64,000 nucleotides of DNA from Rhodohalobacter mucosus (GCF_003150675.1 NZ_QGGB01000005.1:62001-126000), one strand, 5' to 3'; positions 26,672-35,324 are shown, numbered from the stretch's first letter. Notes: generated from the sequence alone by a model not told the origin. A program made the numbers and translations.

Positions 26672-26917
26672 TTAATCGTTTGAGTGTCTTGACGTTTGAT
26701 AAATCACAACCACGAACAGGATTCCGGTGATGCCTGCACCTATAACAGCCTCTGTAAAGCCAACGTCAATAGCCCCCATGGCAATGAAGAGCAGGGCCAT
26801 CAGAAAGCTGAAAACAGTCATCAAAACTACCGCAACCAACAGGTCCCTGCTTTCCAGGGCAACTACTGCCGTGATTGCCAAAAAGAGATAAAGTACCAGT
26901 TCCAGCTCCCAGATCAT
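26672..26917 (-). CDS. DUF4040/MbhD-like subunit (NuoJ-like part of MrpA)
   Basis: An 81-residue three-helix protein corresponding to the DUF4040 (MbhD) domain, with the core stretch AIDVGFTEAVIGAGITGIL. In most bacteria this domain is part of the large MrpA; here it is separate, as in the archaeal Mbh module. It overlaps mrpG by 4 bp (ATGA) and is 3 bp from the MbhE-like gene. The conserved glutamate in FTEAVIG is present and is thought to take part in ion movement in MrpA. Confidence 0.87.
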   Translation of the reverse strand: MIWELELVLYLFLAITAVVALESRDLLVAVVLMTVFSFLMALLFIAMGAIDVGFTEAVIGAGITGILFVVVIYQTSRHSND

Positions 26918-27240
26918 GACGCTTTCTCCTCCTCAATATCATCCTGAAGTTTGGCTTTCAACCCCTTCTTTATAGCGGCTTTTGCAAGTGCGTGAGAACC
27001 GACAGGGTTTGCCAGGGCAATGAAAAGAATAATGAGAACCAGTTTAAGGCTGCTCAGGGTGAAACCTTCGTAGATAACCAGGCCGCTGATTACAAAAATA
27101 ACGCCCAGCGTATCACTCTTGCTCACAGCGTGCGTCCGCGTGAAAAAGTCAGGAAGCCTGATGATGCCCACGCTGCCTACAAGAATAAATGCAATGCCAA
27201 GAACCACAAGAACGATGGTGAGGATATTCTGAATCTCCAT
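26914..27240 (-). CDS. mrpG: Na+/H+ antiporter subunit MrpG
   Basis: A 108-residue three-helix subunit (MnhG/PhaG). The signature GIIRLPDFFTRTHAVSKSD is complete at about residues 24-42, followed by the second helix TLGVIFVISGLVIY. It overlaps the DUF4040 gene by 4 bp and follows mrpF by only a few bases. The role is structural or ion-translocating within the Mrp complex. Confidence 0.93.
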   Translation of the reverse strand: MEIQNILTIVLVVLGIAFILVGSVGIIRLPDFFTRTHAVSKSDTLGVIFVISGLVIYEGFTLSSLKLVLIILFIALANPVGSHALAKAAIKKGLKAKLQDDIEEEKAS

Positions 27241-27243
27241 AAA

Positions 27244-27516
27244 TCAATTCCTCCTGGTTCTGGGTGATTCAATATATTTTGCAATGGCAAGCGATCCCAC
27301 AAACCCGAGAACGGCGTAGGCCAGCGTAATATCGATAAACATGTCGATGCGGCCGAAAAGAAACCCGATGAGGCAAATCAGCACAATGGTTTTGGTGGCG
27401 ATGGCATTGGTTGCAAGAATGCGGTCGAATACAGATGGACCTTTTACAACCCGGATCAGCGGGATGGCGATAATGATCGTCAAAACAACAGCGCTATAGA
27501 GAAAAAAATCTTCCAT
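27244..27516 (-). CDS. mrpF: Na+/H+ antiporter subunit MrpF
   Basis: A 90-residue three-helix subunit (MnhF/PhaF), with the conserved RVVKGPSVFDRILATNAI motif after the first helix and DITLAYAVLGFVG in the last. MrpF is associated with sodium or bile-salt efflux in other bacteria. It lies between mrpE (32 bp gap) and mrpG (3 bp gap), in the order E-F-G. Confidence 0.93.
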   Translation of the reverse strand: MEDFFLYSAVVLTIIIAIPLIRVVKGPSVFDRILATNAIATKTIVLICLIGFLFGRIDMFIDITLAYAVLGFVGSLAIAKYIESPRTRRN

Positions 27517-27548
27517 TGATGGTATTAAGCTGAAACAGGTTGGCCCGT

Positions 27549-28106
27549 TTATACCTCCGAGGCTTTCGTGACCACTCGTACATTGCTCACAACCTGGCGG
27601 TCTTCATCGGAAAAGAGCTTTAAAACCTGACGCGGCATCTCATCGTTAATGATACCTTCCCGTGATTTGGTATCGATGGAGTGAACCGTGAACCTGCTTC
27701 CGGAAATATCAAGTGTTATGGTGCCCGGCGTAAGCGTGATAGAGTTTCCCAGAATCATGCGCGCGTGTACGTTAGGCAGATCCGCGTCGAAAGTGATGAT
27801 CGCGGGCTTGATGGGCATGGCAGGCCGTGCGATAAGTTTCAGGACATGAAAACCGGCAACAATAATTTGACCGATCATCCAGAAAAAATAGTATGTAGCC
27901 CTTCCGTACCTCAGCTGCTGCAGCCCGTCGATATCATCCTCGAAAAACCTGTATCGCCTCACATTGTGATTTACGTAGAGCACGCTGGCTACGGAGAATA
28001 CACCAAAGCCGATATAAATCGCGTCAAACTTACCACTCATAATGAGCCAGAAGATCATCAGAGTGGTGAAGGAAGTTGCAAGACTAAAAAACGAGAGCTT
28101 TTTCAT
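27549..28106 (-). CDS. mrpE: Na+/H+ antiporter subunit MrpE
   Basis: A 185-residue subunit, first gene of the leftward operon. Two or three N-terminal helices precede the conserved cytoplasmic part with NSITLTPGTITLDISG, the MnhE signature. The protein is slightly longer than typical MrpE (about 160 residues) owing to its C-terminal tail. Being first, it is probably served by a promoter in the 321-bp divergent region shared with nuoL. Confidence 0.92.
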   Translation of the reverse strand: MKKLSFFSLATSFTTLMIFWLIMSGKFDAIYIGFGVFSVASVLYVNHNVRRYRFFEDDIDGLQQLRYGRATYYFFWMIGQIIVAGFHVLKLIARPAMPIKPAIITFDADLPNVHARMILGNSITLTPGTITLDISGSRFTVHSIDTKSREGIINDEMPRQVLKLFSDEDRQVVSNVRVVTKASEV

Positions 28107-28427
28107 CAGTTGGTTTGATACCGGATTTTACCCGCACAATTCAATGTCAAAGAACATATCAAAAAAGAGGAATCATCTGCAATAAATTCTGGATGCTTTC
28201 TGCAGGCAGGTAATATACTTTATAATAAAGGGCTCCAGCTCTTTTGCTTTCTTTTACAGTTAGGAATCCCTTAATTGCGTGCGCGGGCAGAGAGTGACTA
28301 AGAACTGCGTTGAGATTTACCCCTAATTGAGTTTATCTTGGAACAGATTTTTGTATCTTTGCCACCTGAAATTTCGTGGCTTTCATTATTGGCCTCTTTA
28401 AGCGCAAAATTATAATTAACCTGTTGA
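28107..28427. other. Divergent control region between Mrp operon and nuoL
   Basis: This 321-bp gene-free stretch separates the leftward antiporter operon from the rightward nuoL-M-pcd-N operon. On the plus strand it carries a clear TATCTTTG box (annotated separately). No equally clear box was found for the leftward operon. No riboswitch or tRNA was seen. Confidence 0.5.
28327..28361 (+). promoter_or_regulatory. Bacteroidota-type promoter for nuoL
   Basis: TATCTTTG at 28354-28361 fits the -7 consensus TAnnTTTG exactly and is preceded by a T-run (TTTTTG), a common Bacteroidota context. TTG triplets lie at 28327 and 28338, neither at the ideal 19-21 base spacing. Transcription would start near 28368, giving a leader of about 60 bases. 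Confidence 0.5.
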
Positions 28428-30446
28428 ATGGAATCACCCACAGCGCTCGTTAGCCTGATCGTAGGTCTGCCGTTGCTCGGTTTTGTACTTAATGGTTTGC
28501 TGGGCTTGTCATCTGAAGGATACCGGGAAAAGAAAACCCTCATCGGAGCGATAGCCAATCTATCAGTTTTTATTCCATTTCTGATCGCTCTATACTTTTT
28601 CATCAATTTTACTTCGGGTTCAGAAGCGGTATCCGCGAAGCTTTTTACGTGGATGCAGGCCGGATCCTTTTCAGCCGACATTGCCTACAGTCTGGATGAA
28701 CTTTCACTGGTAATGGTATTGGTTGTAACCGGTGTGGGCTCGCTGATTCACTTCTACTCGATCGGCTACATGTTTCATGATCCGGGGTACTGGAAGTTTT
28801 TCTCCTACCTGAATCTGTTCATCTTTGCCATGCTGAATCTTGTTATGGCAGATAACCTCCTGCTGCTGTTTCTTGGCTGGGAAGGTGTGGGCCTCTGTTC
28901 GTACCTGCTTATCGGGTTTTGGTATACGGATATGCTGAAGTCGGATGCAGCCAAAAAAGCATTTCTCTACAACAGGGTGGGGGACTTCGCATTTCTGATC
29001 GCTATCTTTATGATTTTTGAGGCGGTTGGCAGTCTCAATTTTGATGTAATACTGGCCAATCTTGACCTTTTTACGGATGATGCCCTGTTCTGGATCGCTT
29101 TCCTGATGTTTATCGGAGCAACCGGAAAAAGCGCTCAGATTCCGCTCTTCGTATGGCTGCCGGATGCCATGGCAGGCCCCACATCGGTTTCGGCACTGAT
29201 TCACGCGGCAACGATGGTTACCTCCGGAATTTATCTGATTACCCGCCTTTCGCCGATGTATGTGATGAGTCCTGAAATTCTAATGATTGTAGCCGCAATC
29301 GGTGCCCTTACGGCCATTGTTGCCGCCACCATTGCCATTACACAAAATGATATCAAAGGAGTTCTCGCATATTCCACGGTTTCACAGCTGGGCTTTATGT
29401 TCCTTGCGCTTGGATCGGGAGCCTACACGGCGGCGATTTTTCATGTGGCAACGCACGCTTTTTTCAAGGCGTGTCTCTTCCTGGGCTCCGGATCTGTCAT
29501 TCACACCATGGAGCATGTTGAGCACGAATTGCATGACAAAGGCAAACATGTTCATTTCGATCCCCAGGATATCCGTTTTATGGGTGGTCTTCGAAAATAT
29601 ATGCCGCACACCTACAAAACTTTTTTGATTGCCACGATTGCCATTGCGGGTATTCCACCGCTCGCAGGTTTCTTCTCGAAAGATGAGATCGTAATGCATA
29701 CATTCAACATGGGCTTCGGTGAATTTGCGGGCGCAATGTACTTTGTTCTCTGGACCGTTGCGACTATAACCGCTTTTCTTACTGCATTTTACATGTTCAG
29801 GCTTACCCTTACCACATTTCACGGAAAATTCAGGCTTCCTGATAAGGTGGAGGGCGCGGAGGATGCCGCTTCATATCTCCACGAGAGTCCGGTAACCATG
29901 ACCTTTCCGCTTTGGGCACTGGCTGTTCTTTCTATTGTGGGGGGCTTTATTGGAATACCTAATTTTATCTCAAAAACATTTGGCGGCGACGGACATATCA
30001 ACTGGCTGCACGACTGGCTGAGCCCGGTAGCGGCGGATATACCGCTCACTCTCTCCATACCGGCTGAGTGGGTTCTAATGATTTTTGCAATTCTGGTTGC
30101 TGTGGGAGGCGTTTTTCTTGCTTTCAGAATGTACGGCCAGGGGCAGCAGGAGGAGTCGGATGCGGCTATCGAGCGTCGTTTCGGCGGTCTTTACCAGGTG
30201 TGGAAAGAGAAATACAACTTCGATGAAGCCTATGAAGGGGCTATTGTTCAGCCCATTGTGAAATTTTCAGATAAGGTACTGGCCGTTTTCGATATGAAAG
30301 TTGTTGACGGCATCGTGAACGCTGTGGGCGGTACGGTGCGGCTGGTCGGTAGCCTGCTTCGGTATATTCAAACAGGAATTGCAACGAGTTATGCCCTCTT
30401 TCTTATTCTGGGTGTGATTCTCGTACTAACCATGCTGCTTTTTTAA
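28428..30446 (+). CDS. nuoL: NADH-quinone oxidoreductase subunit L
   Basis: A 672-residue NuoL, the distal antiporter-like subunit of complex I. The TM5 glutamate is in GWEGVGLCSYLLIGFW, the TM7 lysine in GATGKSAQIPLFVWLPDAM, and the TM8 histidine in SALIHAATMVTSG. The C-terminal 110 residues (from about KEKYNFDEAYEG) form the long lateral amphipathic helix and final TM typical of NuoL, which separates it from MrpA and MrpD proteins. No nuoA-K genes lie nearby, so the rest of complex I must be encoded elsewhere. NuoM follows after 6 bp. Confidence 0.95.
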   Translation: MESPTALVSLIVGLPLLGFVLNGLLGLSSEGYREKKTLIGAIANLSVFIPFLIALYFFINFTSGSEAVSAKLFTWMQAGSFSADIAYSLDELSLVMVLVVTGVGSLIHFYSIGYMFHDPGYWKFFSYLNLFIFAMLNLVMADNLLLLFLGWEGVGLCSYLLIGFWYTDMLKSDAAKKAFLYNRVGDFAFLIAIFMIFEAVGSLNFDVILANLDLFTDDALFWIAFLMFIGATGKSAQIPLFVWLPDAMAGPTSVSALIHAATMVTSGIYLITRLSPMYVMSPEILMIVAAIGALTAIVAATIAITQNDIKGVLAYSTVSQLGFMFLALGSGAYTAAIFHVATHAFFKACLFLGSGSVIHTMEHVEHELHDKGKHVHFDPQDIRFMGGLRKYMPHTYKTFLIATIAIAGIPPLAGFFSKDEIVMHTFNMGFGEFAGAMYFVLWTVATITAFLTAFYMFRLTLTTFHGKFRLPDKVEGAEDAASYLHESPVTMTFPLWALAVLSIVGGFIGIPNFISKTFGGDGHINWLHDWLSPVAADIPLTLSIPAEWVLMIFAILVAVGGVFLAFRMYGQGQQEESDAAIERRFGGLYQVWKEKYNFDEAYEGAIVQPIVKFSDKVLAVFDMKVVDGIVNAVGGTVRLVGSLLRYIQTGIATSYALFLILGVILVLTMLLF

Positions 30447-30452
30447 GACGAT

Positions 30453-32078
30453 ATGACTATGGAGCTTCTTCTCAATATTGTTATCTATCTGCCGGTTGCG
30501 GGTATTGCTGCCCTTTTCGCAGTAAAAAGCGATGAAGCGGTAAAGTGGGTGAGCCTGGTTGTTACCTTTGCTGCGTTCATTCTGTCTCTGCCCCTGCTAT
30601 TCGGATTCGACATCGCCAATTCAGCGGTGCCTCAGTACCTTACAGAAGGGGGGATGGTTTTCAGCGGCATGGATGTGAAGTACCTGGTGGGGCTTGACGG
30701 CCTGAGCCTGCTTCTCTTTATGCTTACCACCCTGATGGGACCAATAGTGATTCTCTCATCCTGGAATTCGGTCACCAAGAGCCTGAAAGGCTATTATTCG
30801 ATGCTCCTTCTGCTTCAGACAGCATCGCTTGGCGTGTTTGCGGCTCTTGACCTGGTTGTATTTTACGTATTCTTCGAGCTTTCACTTATCCCCATGTATT
30901 TTCTTATTGGCATCTGGGGTGGTGCTGACCGGATCAAGGCTACCATCAAATTTTTTATCTACACCCTGGTGGGTTCACTTCTGATGCTAGTTGCGCTTCT
31001 TTACCTCGGGTATGACGCAGGTGCCTCCACCGGCCTGTACGACTTTACTTCCGACTGGCGGTACATTTCAGGTCCCGAATATACCCTGGGCCTGGTTGAA
31101 CAGACATGGCTTTTTCTGGCGTTTGCCCTTGCTTTCTGTATCAAGGTGCCGCTCTTTCCGTTTCACACCTGGCTGCCCTATGCGCATACGGAAGCACCAA
31201 CAGCCGGTTCTGTTGTTCTTGCGGCGATCATGCTGAAACTGGGAACCTATGGCCTGATCCGCGTTGCCATGCCGGCATTTCCGAATGCATTCATGGAGTT
31301 CGCGCCCTGGATGGCTGTACTGGCCGTGATCGGTATAATTTACGGCGCCCTGGTAGCCATGGTTCAGAAAGATGTGAAGAAACTGGTGGCCTACTCGTCG
31401 GTGAGCCACATGGGTTTTGTGGTTTTGGGGATATTTGCGTTTAACACCGTTTCAATGCAGGGGGCCATCATTCAGATGATTAATCACGGACTTGCCACCG
31501 GAGCACTCTTCCTGATTGTAGGGATGATTTATGATCGTCGTCACACCCGCATGATTTCTGATTTTGGCGGACTTGCAAAGCAGATACCCGTATTTGCCGT
31601 CATGTTCATGATTGCAACACTTGCCTCCATTGGCCTTCCCGGACTGAACGGCTTTGTGGGTGAGTTCCTGATTCTGAACGGATCCTTCTTCTCTGAGTTA
31701 TACGCCAATAAAACATACGCAGTTCTGTCGGCTACGGGTGTAATTCTGGCGGCGGTATATATGCTATGGATGTACCAGAGAGTGATGTTTGGTCCCATTA
31801 CACAGGAAGAGAACAAAACGTTGTCCGATCTGAACGCGCGTGAAGTGGGACTGCTGGTGCCGCTTATGCTATTTATGTTCTGGATCGGTATTCGTCCTAT
31901 CGATTTCACCCAATATTCTGAGCAATGGGTAGAAAGTTATATCGATGCTTCAGCTCAGAAAGGCGAACAGGTTCTCGAAACAAGCAGCCTGGATGAGCTG
32001 CCCGACTGGACAGCCAGACTTTACGATGTAGGAACCGTAGAGAGAGAAGATGACGGTACGCTTGTTTCAACGCAGTAA
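30453..32078 (+). CDS. nuoM: NADH-quinone oxidoreductase subunit M
   Basis: A 541-residue NuoM. The TM5 glutamate lies in FFELSLIPMYFLIGIWGG and the TM7 lysine in CIKVPLFPFHTWLPYAH. EAPTAGSVVLAAIMLKLGTYG carries the TM8 lysine. The protein is somewhat longer than E. coli NuoM because of a hydrophilic C-terminal tail rich in acidic residues after WIGIRPIDFTQYS. It pumps protons in the membrane arm of complex I. Starts at 30453 or 30459 (ATG) are both possible. Confidence 0.95.
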   Translation: MTMELLLNIVIYLPVAGIAALFAVKSDEAVKWVSLVVTFAAFILSLPLLFGFDIANSAVPQYLTEGGMVFSGMDVKYLVGLDGLSLLLFMLTTLMGPIVILSSWNSVTKSLKGYYSMLLLLQTASLGVFAALDLVVFYVFFELSLIPMYFLIGIWGGADRIKATIKFFIYTLVGSLLMLVALLYLGYDAGASTGLYDFTSDWRYISGPEYTLGLVEQTWLFLAFALAFCIKVPLFPFHTWLPYAHTEAPTAGSVVLAAIMLKLGTYGLIRVAMPAFPNAFMEFAPWMAVLAVIGIIYGALVAMVQKDVKKLVAYSSVSHMGFVVLGIFAFNTVSMQGAIIQMINHGLATGALFLIVGMIYDRRHTRMISDFGGLAKQIPVFAVMFMIATLASIGLPGLNGFVGEFLILNGSFFSELYANKTYAVLSATGVILAAVYMLWMYQRVMFGPITQEENKTLSDLNAREVGLLVPLMLFMFWIGIRPIDFTQYSEQWVESYIDASAQKGEQVLETSSLDELPDWTARLYDVGTVEREDDGTLVSTQ

Positions 32079-32103
32079 CAATTAATTTACCATAACCAAT
32101 ACC

Positions 32104-32394
32104 ATGAACACATTAACCAGAGATGAGATCGACCGTGAACTGAAAGAACTCAATGGCTGGGAGTTCAGTAACGATAAAATTCACCGTGAGCTTACATTCG
32201 GGGATTTCAGGCAGGCTCTCTCTTTTATGGTTCGGGTGGGTTTTGAGGCCGAAGAGCTTGTTCATCATCCCGAATGGAGAAATGTGTACAACACGGTCAA
32301 TATCAGCCTTAGCACGCATGATGCGGGCGACAAAGTAACATCCAAAGACATTAACCTCGCCAAAGCGATCGACAAGATTTATAAAACGTACTGA
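32104..32394 (+). CDS. Pterin-4a-carbinolamine dehydratase between nuoM and nuoN
   Basis: A 96-residue PCD/DCoH-family protein. PCD removes water from 4a-hydroxytetrahydropterin to recycle the tetrahydropterin cofactor of aromatic amino acid hydroxylases. The active-site histidines are kept: H54-H55 in LVHHPEW and H72 in STHDAG. The usual K/N residues just before the HH pair read E-L-V here. It sits 25 bp after nuoM and 2 bp before nuoN, so it is part of the complex I operon. In Rhodothermus marinus a pcd gene lies in the same position and is co-transcribed with complex I genes. Its role there is not understood. Confidence 0.92.
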   Translation: MNTLTRDEIDRELKELNGWEFSNDKIHRELTFGDFRQALSFMVRVGFEAEELVHHPEWRNVYNTVNISLSTHDAGDKVTSKDINLAKAIDKIYKTY

Positions 32395-32396
32395 GA

Positions 32397-33836
32397 ATGG
32401 ACTACCTGCACGATATTATTTCATTTTTGCCCGGTGTCATCACCGCCGTAACGGGTTTGATCGTGATACTGCTTGCGGCATTTAAAAGGGGAGTCGGTCC
32501 TGTTTACTGGTTGTCTGTAGCCGGTTTGGCGGCTTCTCTTGTAGTCGCAGTAACCGATCTTTTCGGTGAAACAGGTACTGCATTTTCCGGCATGACCGTT
32601 TATGGAGGCGTTGCGTCATTCGGTACGGCAGTTGTTTTGCTGGGTGCGCTTCTCTGTGTGATACTCTCAAAGGAATATTTGAGTGATCAAGGGCTGAATT
32701 ACAGTGAAGTATATGGCATGGTGCTATTTGCCACTACAGGTATGCTGGGACTTGCCGTTTCAAACGACCTGATTACGCTTTTTATCAGTCTCGAAACGAT
32801 GTCGATCTCGCTCTATGTGCTTGCGGGTTTGATGTATTACGAAAAGAAAGGGGCGGAAGCGGCGCTCAAGTATTTTCTGCTGGGAGCCTTTTCCACAGGC
32901 TTCCTGCTATACGGCATTGCGCTTCTTTACGGTGCAACGGGGCATACCAACCTGAATGAAATAGCAACAGCTGCACAGCCGACGCCACTGTTTTTGGCCG
33001 GCTCAGGGCTTCTGCTTGTGGGGATCTTCTTTAAGATCGCTGCCGTACCGTTTCATATGTGGACTCCTGACGTTTACCAGGGCACACCGACTACACTTAC
33101 GGCATTCATGGCAACGGCTGCAAAATCCGCAACATTTGTCGCATTCATACTTGTTATTACCAGGATGCTGCCCGAATCGGAGGCCGGAGCCTGGGGCAAT
33201 GTGATACAGGTTGTATCCATAATTACCATGATAGTGGGAAACCTGATTGCTCTCGCACAGGACAATGTAAAACGTATGCTTGCCTACTCAAGCATTGCCC
33301 ATGCCGGCTACCTGTTGGTGGGTCTGGCAGCGGGAACTGCAGCAGGCTACTCGGGTGTACTTTACTACCTTTTCGCTTACACGCTGATGAACGTGGGTGC
33401 ATTCGGTGTGATTGCCTATTATGAACGAAACAAGGGTCTCGATTTTACAGAGATCGACAGTTACGCCGGGCTCGGATACAGGGTTCCTGCTATGGGTGTA
33501 ATGCTATCCATCTTCCTGTTTTCGCTTGCGGGTATACCGCCGTTTGTGGGCTTTATCGGAAAATACTATGTATTTGCAGCGGCCGTTAACGCAGATCTAA
33601 TTACGCTTGCCGTTATTGGAGTTCTGGCCAGTGCCGCCAGTGTGTACTACTATTTGCGTGTAATGGTGTTTATGTATTTCAGGGAAGCTCACAAGGAAGT
33701 TGAACTAAAGTCTCCAGGCATGCTCTTTAAGGCCACTCTCGTTTTGCTGGCGGTCCTCACCATCTATTACGGCGTTGAGCCTGTTCTGCCGACAACCGGA
33801 TTGATTGAGCTTATTACATCGTATTATGCGGTGTAG
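32397..33836 (+). CDS. nuoN: NADH-quinone oxidoreductase subunit N
   Basis: A 479-residue NuoN, with the TM5 glutamate in SLETMSISLYVLAG, the TM7 lysine in GIFFKIAAVPFHMWTPDVYQG, and AFMATAAKSATFVAF with the TM8 lysine. The C-terminal loop AGIPPFVGFIGKYYVF is typical. It begins 2 bp after the PCD stop, so translational coupling is likely. It is the last gene of the operon; no T-tailed terminator was seen downstream. Confidence 0.95.
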   Translation: MDYLHDIISFLPGVITAVTGLIVILLAAFKRGVGPVYWLSVAGLAASLVVAVTDLFGETGTAFSGMTVYGGVASFGTAVVLLGALLCVILSKEYLSDQGLNYSEVYGMVLFATTGMLGLAVSNDLITLFISLETMSISLYVLAGLMYYEKKGAEAALKYFLLGAFSTGFLLYGIALLYGATGHTNLNEIATAAQPTPLFLAGSGLLLVGIFFKIAAVPFHMWTPDVYQGTPTTLTAFMATAAKSATFVAFILVITRMLPESEAGAWGNVIQVVSIITMIVGNLIALAQDNVKRMLAYSSIAHAGYLLVGLAAGTAAGYSGVLYYLFAYTLMNVGAFGVIAYYERNKGLDFTEIDSYAGLGYRVPAMGVMLSIFLFSLAGIPPFVGFIGKYYVFAAAVNADLITLAVIGVLASAASVYYYLRVMVFMYFREAHKEVELKSPGMLFKATLVLLAVLTIYYGVEPVLPTTGLIELITSYYAV

Positions 33837-34132
33837 TTTTTAGCAGTGAGAGGGTAAAAAGGGAGAAGGCAAAAGGGAGAAGGCAAGGCGATCTCTGATT
33901 GGTCCCGAAATCTCGGGAGTGATTGTCGATCTCAGAAGAATTTCCAATAGTGCCCTTTGTAGACTGCACCCTGTTGCGTGTAGTTCACTTCATGGGAATC
34001 GCCTTCGGCTCATGGCGCAGTCCCGATCCTGCGGAATACCCTGCACCATACCTTGTCATTGCACCTCACCGAGCCTTTCCGTATCTTTTAAGGCTCTGTT
34101 ATCGGCGTAGTGCACGATGACTGTTTCCAATA
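33837..34132. other. Gene-free spacer with dispersed repeat fragments
   Basis: This spacer holds a tandem 14-bp repeat, AAAAGGGAGAAGGC twice at 33857-33884, and a 6-bp stem TCCCGA/TCGGGA at 33903-33918. It also holds the fragment GTAGACTGCACC at 33959-33970. Two of these pieces recur in the spacer at 50797-50891. The remainder precedes the rpsF promoter. Confidence 0.5.
34059..34096 (+). promoter_or_regulatory. Promoter of rpsF-rpsR-rplI with flanking inverted repeat
   Basis: TTG at 34059-34061, a 20-base spacer and TATCTTTT at 34082-34089 match the TTG-N19/21-TAnnTTTG promoter class with one mismatch. GAGCCTT (34071-34077) and AAGGCTC (34090-34096) form a perfect 7-bp inverted repeat around the -7 box, a possible operator. 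Confidence 0.5.
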
Positions 34133-34165
34133 ATGGAAATCAACCAAAGACAAATACTTACCAGA

Positions 34166-34552
34166 ATGAAGAAAGATTTCTACGAAATGACCTACATTCT
34201 GAATCCGGTTCTCGATGAAGAGAAGTTTTCAGAAATGGTTAATTACGTCAACAAGCTTATCGAAGACAATGGCGGTGAATTGGTGGAAGTTGATGAGTGG
34301 GGAGTGAAAAAACTGGCCTACGACATCGACAAGAAAAGCACCGGCTATTATGTGAATCTCTATTTTAATGCTCCCGCAGAAACCATTGCGCCCGTTGAGC
34401 GAAACATGAGAATTCATGATGATATCATGCGTTATCTCACCCTGAAATATGATGCCAAAATGAAGCGGCATTATGACCTGCGCAAAAAAGGCGAGCTACC
34501 GGCACTTTTTGAGGATCCGGAAGGCGAGCAGGAAAGCGACGACGATAAATAA
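34166..34552 (+). CDS. rpsF: 30S ribosomal protein S6
   Basis: Ribosomal protein S6 of the 30S platform, with the conserved start F-Y-E-M-T-Y-I-L-N-P-V-L and the strand WGVKKLAYDIDKKSTGYYV. I prefer the ATG at 34166 (128 residues) because S6 homologues begin within a few residues of the 'YE..YI..P' strand. An in-frame ATG at 34133 would add 11 residues, and neither has a Shine-Dalgarno sequence. The C-terminal tail is acidic (EDPEGEQESDDDK). It heads the rpsF-rpsR-rplI operon; the ssb gene often found after rpsF is absent. Confidence 0.95.
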   Translation: MKKDFYEMTYILNPVLDEEKFSEMVNYVNKLIEDNGGELVEVDEWGVKKLAYDIDKKSTGYYVNLYFNAPAETIAPVERNMRIHDDIMRYLTLKYDAKMKRHYDLRKKGELPALFEDPEGEQESDDDK

Positions 34553-34589
34553 TTAAACTGATTACAGATTAGAATACCGGAGAACAACC

Positions 34590-34841
34590 ATGATTAACAA
34601 TCCATCACATCCGAAGAAAGGCCATCTAAAAAGCAGAGACTGCAAATTTACCAAGGCCGGCATCGAATATATCGATTACAAGCAAACCGAGATACTGGAA
34701 CGATTTGTGAACGACCAGGGAAAAATTCTGCCCCGCAGGGTAACCGGCAACAGTGCACGGCATCAGCGACAGCTCTCTACCGCTGTAAAAAGAGCTCGTT
34801 TTATGGCACTGATTCCATATGTAACTGAAAACCTGAGATAA
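34590..34841 (+). CDS. rpsR: 30S ribosomal protein S18
   Basis: An 83-residue S18, which binds S6 and 16S rRNA on the 30S platform. The core [20 protein letters not shown] and [20 protein letters not shown] is complete, including the arginine-rich rRNA-binding face. It follows rpsF by 37 bp and precedes rplI by 13 bp. A cysteine is kept near the N-terminus (RDCKF), but the multi-cysteine zinc motif of some S18 proteins is absent. Confidence 0.97.
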   Translation: MINNPSHPKKGHLKSRDCKFTKAGIEYIDYKQTEILERFVNDQGKILPRRVTGNSARHQRQLSTAVKRARFMALIPYVTENLR

Positions 34842-34854
34842 CACCAGAATTATT

Positions 34855-35301
34855 ATGAAGCTTATTTTAAAAGAAAATGTAGAAAAACTGGGTGAAGCCG
34901 GCGATCTGGTTGATGTCAAAGACGGGTACGGCCGCAACTACCTGATACCTCAGGGTAAAGCAACCCTGGCCACGCCCGGCGCCATTCGCCAGTTTGAACA
35001 CCTGCAGCGTCAGGCTGCACTTCGCGCGGATCTGTCGGTTGAAGCTGCCAAGGAACTGGCACAACAACTTGAAACAACATCCGTTACAATCCCCGTTACG
35101 GTAGGCGAAGATGACAAGATCCACGGAACAGTTACCAATATACAGGTAGCCGAAGCCCTTGAAGAGCGGGATATTATCATCGATCGCCGAAAAATCAGCC
35201 TCGATCAGGATATTAAAACCCTTGGCGAATATACCGCCACTGTTGACCTGATGGGAGATCTGAACCCTAAAGTAAAAGTCTGGGTAGTTAAGGAAGACTG
35301 A
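34855..35301 (+). CDS. rplI: 50S ribosomal protein L9
   Basis: A 148-residue L9. The N-terminal rRNA-binding domain contains the signature KLGEAGDLVDVKDGYGRNYL, followed by PQGKA. A long connecting helix (about 42-75) leads to the C-terminal domain with TVGEDDKIHGTVT. It is the last gene of the ribosomal operon, 13 bp after rpsR. A weak stem-loop follows. Confidence 0.97.
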   Translation: MKLILKENVEKLGEAGDLVDVKDGYGRNYLIPQGKATLATPGAIRQFEHLQRQAALRADLSVEAAKELAQQLETTSVTIPVTVGEDDKIHGTVTNIQVAEALEERDIIIDRRKISLDQDIKTLGEYTATVDLMGDLNPKVKVWVVKED

Positions 35302-35324
35302 TTCTCATCCCAATGGATACAAAT

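Noticed and set aside
20506-28106. Membrane-bound hydrogenase (Mbh) operon
   Set aside because: The gene order is Mbh-like, but no hydrogenase large or small subunit or ferredoxin-like gene is present; an Mrp-type antiporter fits.
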